Shown: positions 44,548 through 56,017 of the stretch, in pieces
How the letters are laid out: every line of letters begins with the position of its first letter
How positions within the stretch are numbered: position 1 is the stretch's first letter
Source of the DNA: Pseudoalteromonas shioyasakiensis
Lineage (GTDB): Bacteria > Pseudomonadota > Gammaproteobacteria > Enterobacterales > Alteromonadaceae
DNA length: 64,000 nucleotides
NCBI RefSeq assembly: GCF_001550135.1
Contig: NZ_LRUE01000002.1
Span: 145,472-209,471, forward strand
Reading direction: 5' to 3'
Notes under the pieces: model-generated
Seen by the model: the letters and a program-made list of their open reading frames with translations, nothing else
What the model was told of the DNA's origin: nothing
Databases searched by the model: none
Made by a program: the position numbers and the translations under genes

Positions 44548-46424
44548 GGCGCGTCACTTTGGGCTATTTGAATCGGGTTCGCTGAAAAGTAGTAATCCAT
44601 TAATTGACGCGCAATAGGCGCACCAACCGTACTACCACCACCGGTGTTTTCAACCACCACAGAGACCACAATTTGTGGGTCGTTATAGGGTGCAAAACCA
44701 ACATAGATAGCGTTATCACGTTGGCGCTCTTTAAGTGATTTAGCGTCGTAACGCTCACCTTGAGCAATACTCACAACCTGAGCAGTACCTGTTTTACCAG
44801 CTGGGTCGTAATTCGCCCCTTTAAAAGCTTTATGCGCCGTACCTGTGACTTTATGTACGGTGTTGTGCATCGCATCTAGCGCAATTTGCCAATGATGAGG
44901 ATTTTTTAATACTACAGGTGGCTTTTCATCATTATTAATTTGCGTTACTTCGTTTTCTTTTTTAGCGACTTGTACAAGATGCGGAGGATGATCGAGCCCG
45001 CGGTTCACTAATATGTTGGTAGCATTAGCTATTTGCATTGGTGTTGCGGTCCAATAACCTTGGCCGATACCCACTGAAATGGTGTCGCCGCGCCACCATG
45101 ACTCTCTAAAGCGGGCTTCTTTCCATTCTCGCGATGGCATAATGGCAGATGTTTCTTCATGAATATCGATTCCAGAGAGTTCGCCAAAGCCAAACTGCGT
45201 CATAAAGTCACTGATTTTGGTGATCCCTAAACGGTAAGCAACATCGTAAAAATAGGTATCGCATGATTCTTCAATAGCACGATAAACATCAACATGACCA
45301 TGGCCCCAGCGTTTCCAGTCTCGCCATTTATGCTCAACGTTAGGAATTTGGAAAAAGCCCGGATCCCAAATTTGTGTTTGCTCGGTTACCAGTCCTTCTT
45401 CAAGGGCAAGGATCGACATATGAGGTTTTACTGTAGATGCAGGTGCATAACGGCCTTGGGTGGTCCGGTTAATTAAAGGTCGGTCAGGGTTTAACAACTT
45501 TTTGTAATCTGTGCTGCTGATACCATGAACAAATAAATTCGGGTCATAACTAGGGTTAGAGTAGAGCGCTAAAACGCCGCCATCTTTAGCATCAAGCACT
45601 ACAATGGCACCACGCATATCTTTTAAGGCATGTTGAGCAATTTGTTGCAGGCCAATATCTAAAGTAAGTACTAAGTCGTGACCAGGCTCAGGCGGCGTGA
45701 GGCTTAAAGTACGGATAACTCGGCCACGGTTATTCACTTCAACGCGTTGTGAACCAACTACACCATGAAGGAGTTCTTCGTAATACTTTTCGATACCCAG
45801 CTTACCAATGTCGTGCGTTGCACGGTAGTTAGTAGCTTGGTCTTCAGCTTCAAGTTTGGTGAGTTCTTTTTTGTTGAGTTTGGCAACATAACCTAAGGCA
45901 TGGGTAAGGGTATCGCCATAAGGGTAATAGCGAGCTAAACGCGCTTCGATACTAAAGCCAGGAAACTTATGCTGATTAACCGAGAACTTTGCAACTTCGG
46001 TTTCGTCTAAACGGGCTTTTAATACTTGGCTTTTAAAGCGGCGATTATGCTTAATGTCATCTAGAAAGTCAGCTTTTTGTTGCTCAGTTATTTCGATAAC
46101 TTTTTCAACTTCGCTCAGTGCCTCTTCAAGGTTATCAACTTCCTCGGGGATCACTTCTAAATTATAAACTGGCTTGTTTTCAGCCAGTAATACGCCATTT
46201 CTGTCGTAAATAAGCCCACGGTTAGGGGCAATTGGAATAACTTTGATGCGGTTATCGTTCGAACGTGTTTGATAGTCTTGATGTTCGATAACTTGGATGT
46301 TGTATAGGTTAGATAACAACACACCAATTAACAGTGTAACAAACACAAAACCCACAAATGCTCGGCGAGCAAATAAGTTTGCCTCAGCCGAGTGGTCTCG
46401 AATCGTGGGTCTGTGTTTTCGCAT
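44544..46424 (-). CDS. mrdA: Penicillin-binding protein 2 (MrdA)
   Basis: Class B transpeptidase that works with RodA in elongation. 626 residues: short cytoplasmic tail, TM (~25-45), pedestal domain, and transpeptidase domain with the PASTVKPH (Ser nucleophile, Lys), SCD-type ESCDTYFY and KTGTAQVVS motifs. The start lies 8 bp after the rlmH stop. Confidence 0.97.
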   Translation of the reverse strand: MRKHRPTIRDHSAEANLFARRAFVGFVFVTLLIGVLLSNLYNIQVIEHQDYQTRSNDNRIKVIPIAPNRGLIYDRNGVLLAENKPVYNLEVIPEEVDNLEEALSEVEKVIEITEQQKADFLDDIKHNRRFKSQVLKARLDETEVAKFSVNQHKFPGFSIEARLARYYPYGDTLTHALGYVAKLNKKELTKLEAEDQATNYRATHDIGKLGIEKYYEELLHGVVGSQRVEVNNRGRVIRTLSLTPPEPGHDLVLTLDIGLQQIAQHALKDMRGAIVVLDAKDGGVLALYSNPSYDPNLFVHGISSTDYKKLLNPDRPLINRTTQGRYAPASTVKPHMSILALEEGLVTEQTQIWDPGFFQIPNVEHKWRDWKRWGHGHVDVYRAIEESCDTYFYDVAYRLGITKISDFMTQFGFGELSGIDIHEETSAIMPSREWKEARFRESWWRGDTISVGIGQGYWTATPMQIANATNILVNRGLDHPPHLVQVAKKENEVTQINNDEKPPVVLKNPHHWQIALDAMHNTVHKVTGTAHKAFKGANYDPAGKTGTAQVVSIAQGERYDAKSLKERQRDNAIYVGFAPYNDPQIVVSVVVENTGGGSTVGAPIARQLMDYYFSANPIQIAQSDAP

Positions 46425-46432
46425 TGGCTTTA

Positions 46433-46903
46433 CTACTCGCGATGATAAGGATGGTTGTTATTCAAGCTCCAGCCTCGGTATAGGCTTTCTGCAACAATGA
46501 TGCGCACTAGCGGGTGCGGTAGTGTCAGGTTTGATAATGACCACTTTTGCTCAGACGCTGCAATACACTCAGGTGCTAAGCCTTCTGGTCCACCGATCAA
46601 TAAGCTAACATCGCGACCATCAAGCTGCCACTTTTCCATACTTTTTGCCAGCTGATGGGTATCCATAGGTTTACCGGTCACCTCTAGCGTTACAATGCGG
46701 TTGCCTTTAGGGATAGCAGCAAGGGTCTTTTCGCCTTCAAGTTGTAAAATACGTTTGATATCCGCATTTTTACCACGTTTACCTGCGGGGATTTCAATTA
46801 GCTCAAGGGGCATATCACGTGGGAAGCGACGTTGATATTCTGTGAATCCGGTTTCAACCCATGCTGGCATTTTGGTGCCAACAGCAATCAATTGTATTTT
46901 CAA
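46433..46903 (-). CDS. rlmH: 23S rRNA (pseudouridine1915-N3)-methyltransferase RlmH
   Basis: 156-residue SPOUT-fold methyltransferase. The SAM-binding trefoil knot is formed by [12 protein letters not shown] and the C-terminal [19 protein letters not shown] motif. The N-terminal [20 protein letters not shown] is family-typical. Next to rsfS, as usual; both act late on the large ribosomal subunit. Confidence 0.96.
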   Translation of the reverse strand: MKIQLIAVGTKMPAWVETGFTEYQRRFPRDMPLELIEIPAGKRGKNADIKRILQLEGEKTLAAIPKGNRIVTLEVTGKPMDTHQLAKSMEKWQLDGRDVSLLIGGPEGLAPECIAASEQKWSLSNLTLPHPLVRIIVAESLYRGWSLNNNHPYHRE

Positions 46904-46930
46904 AATGGTTACCTATGTCCTTGCTAAGGG

Positions 46931-47248
46931 TTAGCCCCAAAGTTTCTCTAGATCATAGAAGTCGCGAGATTGGTCTTGCATTACATGCACTACCACATCA
47001 CCTAGGTCTACAAGCACCCATTCGCCTTCGTTTTGGCCTTCGTATCCGAGAGGCTCTTCACCTGCATGGCGTGCTTCTTTAGCAACGTGATCAGCAATCG
47101 ATTGTACATGGCGTTTAGAGTTACCTGAGCAAACTAACATGTAATCAGTAATGTCAGACTTACCACGAACATCAAGCTGTACCACATCACGGGCTTTCAT
47201 ATCGTCGACTTTATCAAGGGCAAATGCGAGTAGTTGTTTAGAATCCAA
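46931..47248 (-). CDS. rsfS: Ribosome silencing factor RsfS
   Basis: 105-residue DUF143 protein that binds uL14 and blocks subunit joining in starvation. Family marks: KARDVVQLDVRGKSDITDYM, VCSGNSKRHVQSIADHV and WVLVDLGDVVVHVM. The start is TTG at 47248 behind a GAGAAA-type site; no ATG or GTG at the N terminus would preserve the conserved MDSKQLL beginning. Confidence 0.95.
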   Translation of the reverse strand: MDSKQLLAFALDKVDDMKARDVVQLDVRGKSDITDYMLVCSGNSKRHVQSIADHVAKEARHAGEEPLGYEGQNEGEWVLVDLGDVVVHVMQDQSRDFYDLEKLWG

Positions 47249-47304
47249 AGTGTTTTCTCAAAAATAAATAATCTTAATTTGTTATTTTATCACGCAGGCA
47301 GTAT

Positions 47305-47940
47305 TTATTCATCTGTTTGGTAAAGATGATGCTGCGCAATGTATTGACTTACATTGGTAGGTAAAAGTTCCGCTATATCATTATTTAAATGCAGCTTTTT
47401 TCTGATTTCGCTTGAGGCGGCATTAACTTGTAAGCCATTTAAAAAGAATAACTTACCAGCAGGGGCTTGTTGTAGCTGGCTAAGTTGCTCTGTTACGGCA
47501 TTCTCTTTATAAGCTGCAAGTTCACCTGATACTTGGCAGTGCTGCCCCGGACGCTGGTACACGACGATATGACAAAGTTTGACAATCTCTTGCCATTTAA
47601 ACCATTTATCTAGGGTATTGAATGAGTCCATACCAATTAAAAACATAATCGGCGCTGCTGGGTTTTCTGCACGAAGCTCTTCTAAACTCAGCAAAGAATA
47701 AGACGCACCTTCTCGGTTTAGTTCGCGGTAATCGATAGCAAAATGCGGATTGTCGTCAATCGCAAGTTTTAGCATGTTTATACGATGCTCATCACTTATT
47801 CCTGGCTTGGCTTTGTGGGCAGGAATAGCGCAAGGCATGAAGTAAAGGGTATCGAGTTGGCACTGCTGAACACACTGCTGGGCCATATTAATATGACCTA
47901 AGTGAATTGGATCAAAGGTGCCACCAAAAATAGCAATCAT
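47305..47940 (-). CDS. nadD: Nicotinate-mononucleotide adenylyltransferase
   Basis: Makes deamido-NAD from nicotinate mononucleotide and ATP. 211 residues, Rossmann-like nucleotidyltransferase with GGTFDPIHLGHINMA (HxGH motif), MPCAIPAHK and a degenerate ISSTxxR motif (NAASSEIRKKL). 12 bp downstream of holA. Confidence 0.96.
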   Translation of the reverse strand: MIAIFGGTFDPIHLGHINMAQQCVQQCQLDTLYFMPCAIPAHKAKPGISDEHRINMLKLAIDDNPHFAIDYRELNREGASYSLLSLEELRAENPAAPIMFLIGMDSFNTLDKWFKWQEIVKLCHIVVYQRPGQHCQVSGELAAYKENAVTEQLSQLQQAPAGKLFFLNGLQVNAASSEIRKKLHLNNDIAELLPTNVSQYIAQHHLYQTDE

Positions 47941-47952
47941 GAATTGTTACTC

Positions 47953-48993
47953 TTAGTCAAAGACCGGGTGGCAAGGTAAAGGTATCGCCACAGGTTGGCA
48001 AAACACTAAGCATATTTGCATTAATGCTTGGTAGGGGGCTACAAGGTTGCCTTGTTTATATGCGGCATCAAACTGAGCTAATTGTTTGGTTATTTGTTCG
48101 AGTACTTGGATGTTCAAGCGATTTAAGGCCTGTTGCACAACAGCTTGTTGGTTTTTCCAAATATTATACTTTTTGTATAAATCAGCCATATTGGCACCAT
48201 TCAAGCGCCCGTGTTGCATAGCCAGTAAGTTAGCTGCTTCTTTATTGATGGCCCAAAAAATACTCATGGCTTCAGTGTTATCAGCAGCCAGTTTAGTCAT
48301 TACTTTAACTGCTTGTTCGGCGTGGCCATTTAATAAAGCATCACTCAAATCAAAAATATCAAATTTTGACTGATTTAGTAGCCCTTGCATCACAGCTTGT
48401 TGGTCAATTAGCTCACTACCATAAAGCAAAGATAGCTTTTCTAACTCTTGATGACAGGCAAGTAAATTTCCTTCAGTGGCATCAATTAAGCTTTGTTTCG
48501 CGTTGTTATGAAGGTTTAAGTTTAAACGGTAGCATTGCTCATCTAACCAGCGGCTCAGGTGATTACCTGTTAATGGGTAACAAGGAACAAATAAGCCTTG
48601 CTTATCGAGGGCTTTAAACCAAGCACTGCGTTGAATATCTTGGCTGGCTTTGGCACCTTTTAAAACCAAAATAGTATCGGGATTAGCAAGCTCAACGAGC
48701 TGCTTAAAGATTTGACTGCCTTGCGTACCTGGTTTTTGCTCGTTTAAATCAAACTCAATTAAGGTACGAGCGCTGAACAGTGACATACTTTGGTATTGAG
48801 CAACAATTTCTTGCCAATCAAAACCCGGCATTAAGGTAAATTTGATTACCTCGTCAAAGCCTTGCTGTTTAGCTGCTTGACGAATTTGCATGATGCACTG
48901 AGCAATTTGGTAAGGCTCTTCACCAAACACCATGTAAAAAGGCGCGAGGCCTTTTTTTAGCTGGCTAGGAAGCTGGTTTGCATAACAACGCAT
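47953..48993 (-). CDS. holA: DNA polymerase III subunit delta
   Basis: Clamp-loader subunit that opens the beta sliding clamp. 346 residues: N-terminal AAA+-like domain lacking a true Walker A (FYMVFGEEPYQIAQCIMQIR) then helical collar domain. Recognised by position and by ERSAWFKALDKQGLFV-type segments; sequence is variable in this family. It overlaps the lptE stop by one base (TAATG). Confidence 0.94.
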   Translation of the reverse strand: MRCYANQLPSQLKKGLAPFYMVFGEEPYQIAQCIMQIRQAAKQQGFDEVIKFTLMPGFDWQEIVAQYQSMSLFSARTLIEFDLNEQKPGTQGSQIFKQLVELANPDTILVLKGAKASQDIQRSAWFKALDKQGLFVPCYPLTGNHLSRWLDEQCYRLNLNLHNNAKQSLIDATEGNLLACHQELEKLSLLYGSELIDQQAVMQGLLNQSKFDIFDLSDALLNGHAEQAVKVMTKLAADNTEAMSIFWAINKEAANLLAMQHGRLNGANMADLYKKYNIWKNQQAVVQQALNRLNIQVLEQITKQLAQFDAAYKQGNLVAPYQALMQICLVFCQPVAIPLPCHPVFD

Positions 48994-49481
48994 TACAGTT
49001 GTGATAACTCACGAACAATACGACGACTCGCTTGCTTACGAATTTCCCCTAATAGCAAATCAAGCTCTTTTGCTTTTGCAAGGGCATTGTCTGGGTCGTC
49101 TTGGTAGTTACGATACAATTCAAAGCTTTGATTTATGGCTTTTTGTCCAGGGCGCTTCAGGGTATAGCTTACGCTGTAGGCAAGTTCATATTCAGCAACC
49201 TGACCATTATCAAACAATGACAGAATTTGACGCTCTAAACGATCTCTGTGGATCTTTAACTCAGGGTGTTTACCAACTTGGTTAAGCTCAACTTTACTCG
49301 CAATCAGCTCTTTTTCGACTAATTCGAATAATGCTGACTTTTCATCATCACCAACAAGGGTGATTACTTTCAAGTCGTCGGGCAAGTTAGAGGCTTTCTT
49401 TAAGTGAAAGCCACAACTTGTCAGCAGTAAACAGACTAGCGCAAGGGCTAGTCCGTTTTTCAGTGCTTGAAGCGCTGCCAT
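48993..49481 (-). CDS. lptE: LPS-assembly lipoprotein LptE
   Basis: Plug of the LptD LPS translocon in the outer membrane. 162 residues with lipobox LTSC followed by the family signature GFHLKKASNLPDDLKVITL. ATG at 49481 lies one base after the leuS stop (TAAGATG); a TTG at 49493 would overlap leuS and is less likely. Coupled to leuS upstream and holA downstream. Confidence 0.94.
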   Translation of the reverse strand: MAALQALKNGLALALVCLLLTSCGFHLKKASNLPDDLKVITLVGDDEKSALFELVEKELIASKVELNQVGKHPELKIHRDRLERQILSLFDNGQVAEYELAYSVSYTLKRPGQKAINQSFELYRNYQDDPDNALAKAKELDLLLGEIRKQASRRIVRELSQL

Positions 49482-49482
49482 C

Positions 49483-52071
<2,589 letters not shown>

Positions 52072-52257
52072 CTACGATTCCAGACTTCTTGCAAATTAAT
52101 AAAAAATTGTCGATAAGGATAACCCAAAATACATGCTAATCACAGCGGCAAATAGGCGCTTTTGTTAATTTTCCAAGGAAATATATTTTCAGGGCAGGTT
52201 AACCTATACTCAACTAGAATAACGGTTGATTTTTCATCATTTTTGAAGGAGTAAACG

Positions 52258-52716
52258 ATGGCAGATTATAAATCTTGGCTTAGCGATTTAAGTGCATGGC
52301 TTAAAGACGTAAAAGATCATGAGCTAAAAGATGCAATGGAAAAATTTGTTGAGTCAGAGCAAGCACTTAAAGACTTAGGGCAAGAAAAGCTCAATCAGTA
52401 TCGTGACTATCTACAACGCGATATCGACCACATCAAAGAAAACGACAGTCACTATGATTCACTCGCATGGCTAGAGCTTAAAGAATCGCTTTGGTATGAG
52501 TTATCGCACATTGAAGATAAAACCCAACTCGAATGGCAAGCCTTAAACCAAGATTTTCAACATAATGGTGTTTATCAAGAGGGAGAATGGATAGCCATGG
52601 GCACATTAGTATGTAAAAATTGTCAGCATAGTTACGATGTTTACCATGCTACGCAAATTACTCCTTGTACTGAATGTGGCGGTATTTATTTTCGCCGTAA
52701 GGCATTACAACCTTAA
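52258..52716 (+). CDS. YbeL-like zinc-ribbon protein (DUF1451)
   Basis: 152 residues: an N-terminal acidic helical part (WLKDVKDHELKDAMEKFVES, then EALKDLGQ-like repeats) and a C-terminal zinc ribbon with CXXC pairs (VCKNCQHSYDVYHATQ and TPCTECGG). E. coli ybeL lies next to leuS in the same divergent arrangement, which supports the call. Function unknown. AAGGAG lies just upstream of the ATG. Confidence 0.9.
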   Translation: MADYKSWLSDLSAWLKDVKDHELKDAMEKFVESEQALKDLGQEKLNQYRDYLQRDIDHIKENDSHYDSLAWLELKESLWYELSHIEDKTQLEWQALNQDFQHNGVYQEGEWIAMGTLVCKNCQHSYDVYHATQITPCTECGGIYFRRKALQP

Positions 52717-52785
52717 TCAGTGACGCAGGCTTGTGCTGGGCGTTACCTATAATGCCCAGTCAAGACTGGGAAATAAGAAGTTAGA

Positions 52786-55188
52786 ATGACAAAAAAACTA
52801 ATCCCTCTACCTATTTCTGCGTTAGCGCCTAAGATTGCCGCAAGTCATGTTGCGACTTGTATGCAAAACCCATATCCAGAAGCGTTGCCATTTATTGGTC
52901 AACAACGTGCACAAAGTGCCCTCGACTTTTCTCTCGGAATGGAATTACCGGGTTACAATGTTTATGTGATGGGTGAAGCGGCTCATGGTCGTTACACCTT
53001 AGTAAAAGACAAACTCACAGCCCATTCAAAAGACCGCCCAACGCCTAATGAGTGGTTGTATGTTAACAACTATGATGACCACCGCGAGCCAATCGCGTTA
53101 TTTATGCAAGCAGGTCAATCAAAGCAATTAGCTGACGATATAGATTCATTTATCGACGAAGTACTCGATACATTCCCAGCGGCTTTTGATAACCCAGGTT
53201 ATCAACGCAAGAAAAAATCAATCGACCGTGAGTTTACAGATACTTACGATGCGGCAATTACTGCTGTTGAAATTGCAGCTCTTGAGCAAAGTGTGGCACT
53301 GATTGAAGAAAATGGCGTTGTTGGGTTTGCGCCTTTAGTGAATGGTAAACAACTGAGCGACAGTGAATTTTCAGCCCTTGACGAGCCGCTGCGAATTGAA
53401 TTTTATGAGGTTATCGAAAAGCTTGAAGATGCGTTAATCGAAGCATTAATTGAGCTTCCTCGCTGGAAACGAGAGTCATCAGAAAAACTACGTAACCTTA
53501 AAAAATCAACTGCTGAGCTTGCCACTAAGCCACTAATTAAAGCCCTTGAACATAAATACGCGACGCACATAGGTGTATTGCGTTATTTAAAAGACATTCG
53601 TGAAGAAATCATTGATGCGGTACTTGAATGGCTCGACGATGATGAAAACGACGAAAACAAAGAAGACTTTGACCGTAAAGGGATGCTCACAGACTTCTTT
53701 GCGCCAAATATTCTAGTCGAATACAAAGAGGGCGATGCAGCCCCTGTGGTGTATGAGCCAAACCCGACTTTTGGCAATATTTTCGGCAAAATTGAATATG
53801 CGACTTCGCAAGGCTCGCTTATCACCAGTTATCGCTCAATTCAGCCAGGTGCACTGCACCGTGCTAATGGTGGCTACTTGATTATGGATGCTGAAAAAGT
53901 CATGGCGAACCCACAAGTGTGGGATGGCCTTAAGCTTTCTTTAAAAACGCATCAAATCAAAAACGACTTACCATATCAAGACAGCTCTGTGGGAAGTAGT
54001 TTTACGTTACGTCCGCAGCTTATTCCTCTTGATGTAAAAATAGTGCTGCTAGGCTCTCGCGACCTTTATTACACCATAGGTGAATATGACGAAGAGTTTG
54101 CAGAGTTATTCCGTGTCCTTGCTGACTTTGATTATTACTTGCCAAGTAGCGATAAACTGCAATATCAGTTCATTACCAAGGTGACTGAGTATTGTCAGCA
54201 AACACTCAATTGCACCGTAAATGAAGCTGCAATGGCAAGATTATTAAAGTTTAGTTATCGCCAAGCTGAGCACCATAACAAGCTCTCAGCTCGCTTTGCT
54301 GATGTATTAGAATTAGTGGCAGAAGCCAGTTTTTATGCCAAACAAGATGGCCAAACCGTGATTGATGCTCATCACATAGATGAAGCCATTGTTGGTAAGC
54401 AATACCGTACAGGGCAAATTTCTGAAACCATGCTGAGTGATATCAAAGAAGGGCAAATTTTAATTGCAACCGAAGGTCACGCAGTGGGCAAAGTAAATGG
54501 CTTAACAGTGCTGCACATTGGCGATACCTCATTTGGTACACCTGCACGCATTACAGCCACTGTGTACGCGGGTGCAGATGGCGTTATTGACGTTGAACGT
54601 GAAGCCGAGCTGGGTAAAGCCATTCACTCAAAAGGGGTGATGCTATTAACCGGTTACTTAGGTAATAAGTATGCTCAGCAATTTAGCCTAACGCTCAGTG
54701 CCAATATCGCAATAGAGCAAAGCTATGGCTACATCGACGGTGATAGCGCCTCATTAGCAGAGCTGTGTGCGCTTATATCAGCCATTACGAACTTACCTAT
54801 TAGCCAATCTATTGCACTGACAGGTTCAATTAACCAGCATGGTGATGTGCAATCTATTGGTGGCGTAAACGAGAAAATAGAAGGTTTCTTCAAACTTTGC
54901 AAAATGCGTGGCTTAACCGGTGAGCAAGGGGTGATTATTCCTAAATCAAACCAAGTTAATTTAGTGCTTGATGACGAAGTACTCGATGCCGTTGAAAAAG
55001 GGCGCTTTAATATTTATGCCGTTGAAACCGTTGATCAAGCACTGAGCTTATTAATGGATAAAGACGCTGGTGAAATGACCGCAGAAGGTTACCCTGAAGG
55101 TTCTATTAACGCGCTAGCCTTAGCAAGGCTTGCCAATATTGCAGATATCGTAAATGGCGACAATGATGATGAGAAGGACGCAGAATGA
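52786..55188 (+). CDS. Lon-like ATP-dependent protease (AAA_32 / YcbZ type)
   Basis: 800 residues. An N-terminal AAA+ part has a variant Walker A (MGEAAHGRYT, Arg in place of the usual Lys) and a Walker-B-like GGYLIMDAEKVM. A long charged helical insertion (~140-280) follows. The C-terminal Lon-type peptidase domain has the Ser-Lys dyad: Ser654 in DGDSASLAE and Lys697 in VNEKIEGFF. This class differs from classical Lon by lacking the N-terminal substrate domain. The Walker A change occurs in relatives, by recall; whether ATP is hydrolysed is open. It overlaps the FKBP gene by 4 bp (ATGA). Confidence 0.92.
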   Translation: MTKKLIPLPISALAPKIAASHVATCMQNPYPEALPFIGQQRAQSALDFSLGMELPGYNVYVMGEAAHGRYTLVKDKLTAHSKDRPTPNEWLYVNNYDDHREPIALFMQAGQSKQLADDIDSFIDEVLDTFPAAFDNPGYQRKKKSIDREFTDTYDAAITAVEIAALEQSVALIEENGVVGFAPLVNGKQLSDSEFSALDEPLRIEFYEVIEKLEDALIEALIELPRWKRESSEKLRNLKKSTAELATKPLIKALEHKYATHIGVLRYLKDIREEIIDAVLEWLDDDENDENKEDFDRKGMLTDFFAPNILVEYKEGDAAPVVYEPNPTFGNIFGKIEYATSQGSLITSYRSIQPGALHRANGGYLIMDAEKVMANPQVWDGLKLSLKTHQIKNDLPYQDSSVGSSFTLRPQLIPLDVKIVLLGSRDLYYTIGEYDEEFAELFRVLADFDYYLPSSDKLQYQFITKVTEYCQQTLNCTVNEAAMARLLKFSYRQAEHHNKLSARFADVLELVAEASFYAKQDGQTVIDAHHIDEAIVGKQYRTGQISETMLSDIKEGQILIATEGHAVGKVNGLTVLHIGDTSFGTPARITATVYAGADGVIDVEREAELGKAIHSKGVMLLTGYLGNKYAQQFSLTLSANIAIEQSYGYIDGDSASLAELCALISAITNLPISQSIALTGSINQHGDVQSIGGVNEKIEGFFKLCKMRGLTGEQGVIIPKSNQVNLVLDDEVLDAVEKGRFNIYAVETVDQALSLLMDKDAGEMTAEGYPEGSINALALARLANIADIVNGDNDDEKDAE

Positions 55189-55661
55189 TTAATTTAATAC
55201 TTTTACTGATCATTGGTACTTTTTGTTTTTTAATTTTTAAAAACAGTAAAAAGGCGAAGCTACAAGCCCTTGAAAATGAAAAACTCGCCGCCGACTTTTT
55301 AGCGAACAATAATAAAGCTGACGATGTTCATGAAACCGCATCTGGGCTGCAATACAAAATTGAGCAAAGTTCAGGGAATGACACAAAGCCAAGTGCAACC
55401 AGTAAAGTAAAGGTTCACTATCATGGCACGCTTATGGATGGCAGTGTTTTTGACAGTTCAGTGGTAAGAAATTCGCCAATCAGCTTTGGTTTAAATCAAG
55501 TCATTGCAGGTTGGACCGAAGGCTTACAGCTAATGAACGAAGGGGATAAGTTTACCTTTTATATCCCGCCTCAGCTTGCTTACGGCCGTAAACGCGTCGG
55601 CAGCATTCCAGCAGGTTCGCTACTTATATTTGATGTAGAGTTGATTAAGATAGAATCTTAA
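55185..55661 (+). CDS. Membrane-anchored FKBP-type peptidyl-prolyl isomerase
   Basis: 158 residues. An N-terminal TM helix (~3-19) without lipobox or clear cleavage site tethers it to the inner membrane. A charged linker follows, then an FKBP domain (~65-157) with KVHYHGTLMDGSVFDSS, VIAGWTEGLQLMNEGDKFTFYI and PPQLAYGRKRVGSIPAGSLLIFDVEL. It catalyses X-Pro isomerisation. The ATGA overlap with the Lon-like gene means the two are translated together, suggesting a joint proteostasis role (inferred). Topology (cytoplasmic or periplasmic domain) is uncertain. Confidence 0.92.
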   Translation: MINLILLLIIGTFCFLIFKNSKKAKLQALENEKLAADFLANNNKADDVHETASGLQYKIEQSSGNDTKPSATSKVKVHYHGTLMDGSVFDSSVVRNSPISFGLNQVIAGWTEGLQLMNEGDKFTFYIPPQLAYGRKRVGSIPAGSLLIFDVELIKIES

Positions 55662-55667
55662 AATGTT

Positions 55668-55695
55668 AAAAAGGCTTCATCATGAAGCCTTTTTT
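55668..55695 (+). terminator. Terminator of the Lon-like/FKBP operon
   Basis: Stem AAAAAGGCTTCA / TGAAGCCTTTTT with TCA loop, 6 bp after the FKBP stop. Confidence 0.9.
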
Positions 55696-56017
55696 AATTG
55701 CCTGCTAAAGTAGTTGAACAGATTTACCTCAATGCAAACATTATTGAATGTAAAGTAGCTGAGACTTTTAAAGTAATTTGCTCTTTCGAACATGCACGTT
55801 GCAGTGTAATAACTAGTTAATCTTGCGTTGACAAAATTGCTCAGTCGCTATAAAAGGTCTACAGTACCCTTTTGGGGTATTTTATTTGCTCTGAAGTAGT
55901 AAAGCCTCATCTCATTTTTTAAAATGAACTTCTATAGACCATAGAAAACCTTCAGAAAATTAGGTTGTTTCTTGTATTTTGGTTATTTTAAAGTTGCATT
56001 AATAAAAGGATTTTTGA
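55696..56017 (+). other. 322-bp AT-rich intergenic region
   Basis: No gene seen. A TTGACA (55828-55833) and TATAAA (55849-55854) pair with a short 15-bp spacer is followed by a small hairpin TACCC-TTTTG-GGGTA (55865-55879) and TTTTATTT. This could be a promoter with early termination or chance. AAAGGA precedes the gene at 56018. Confidence 0.55.
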
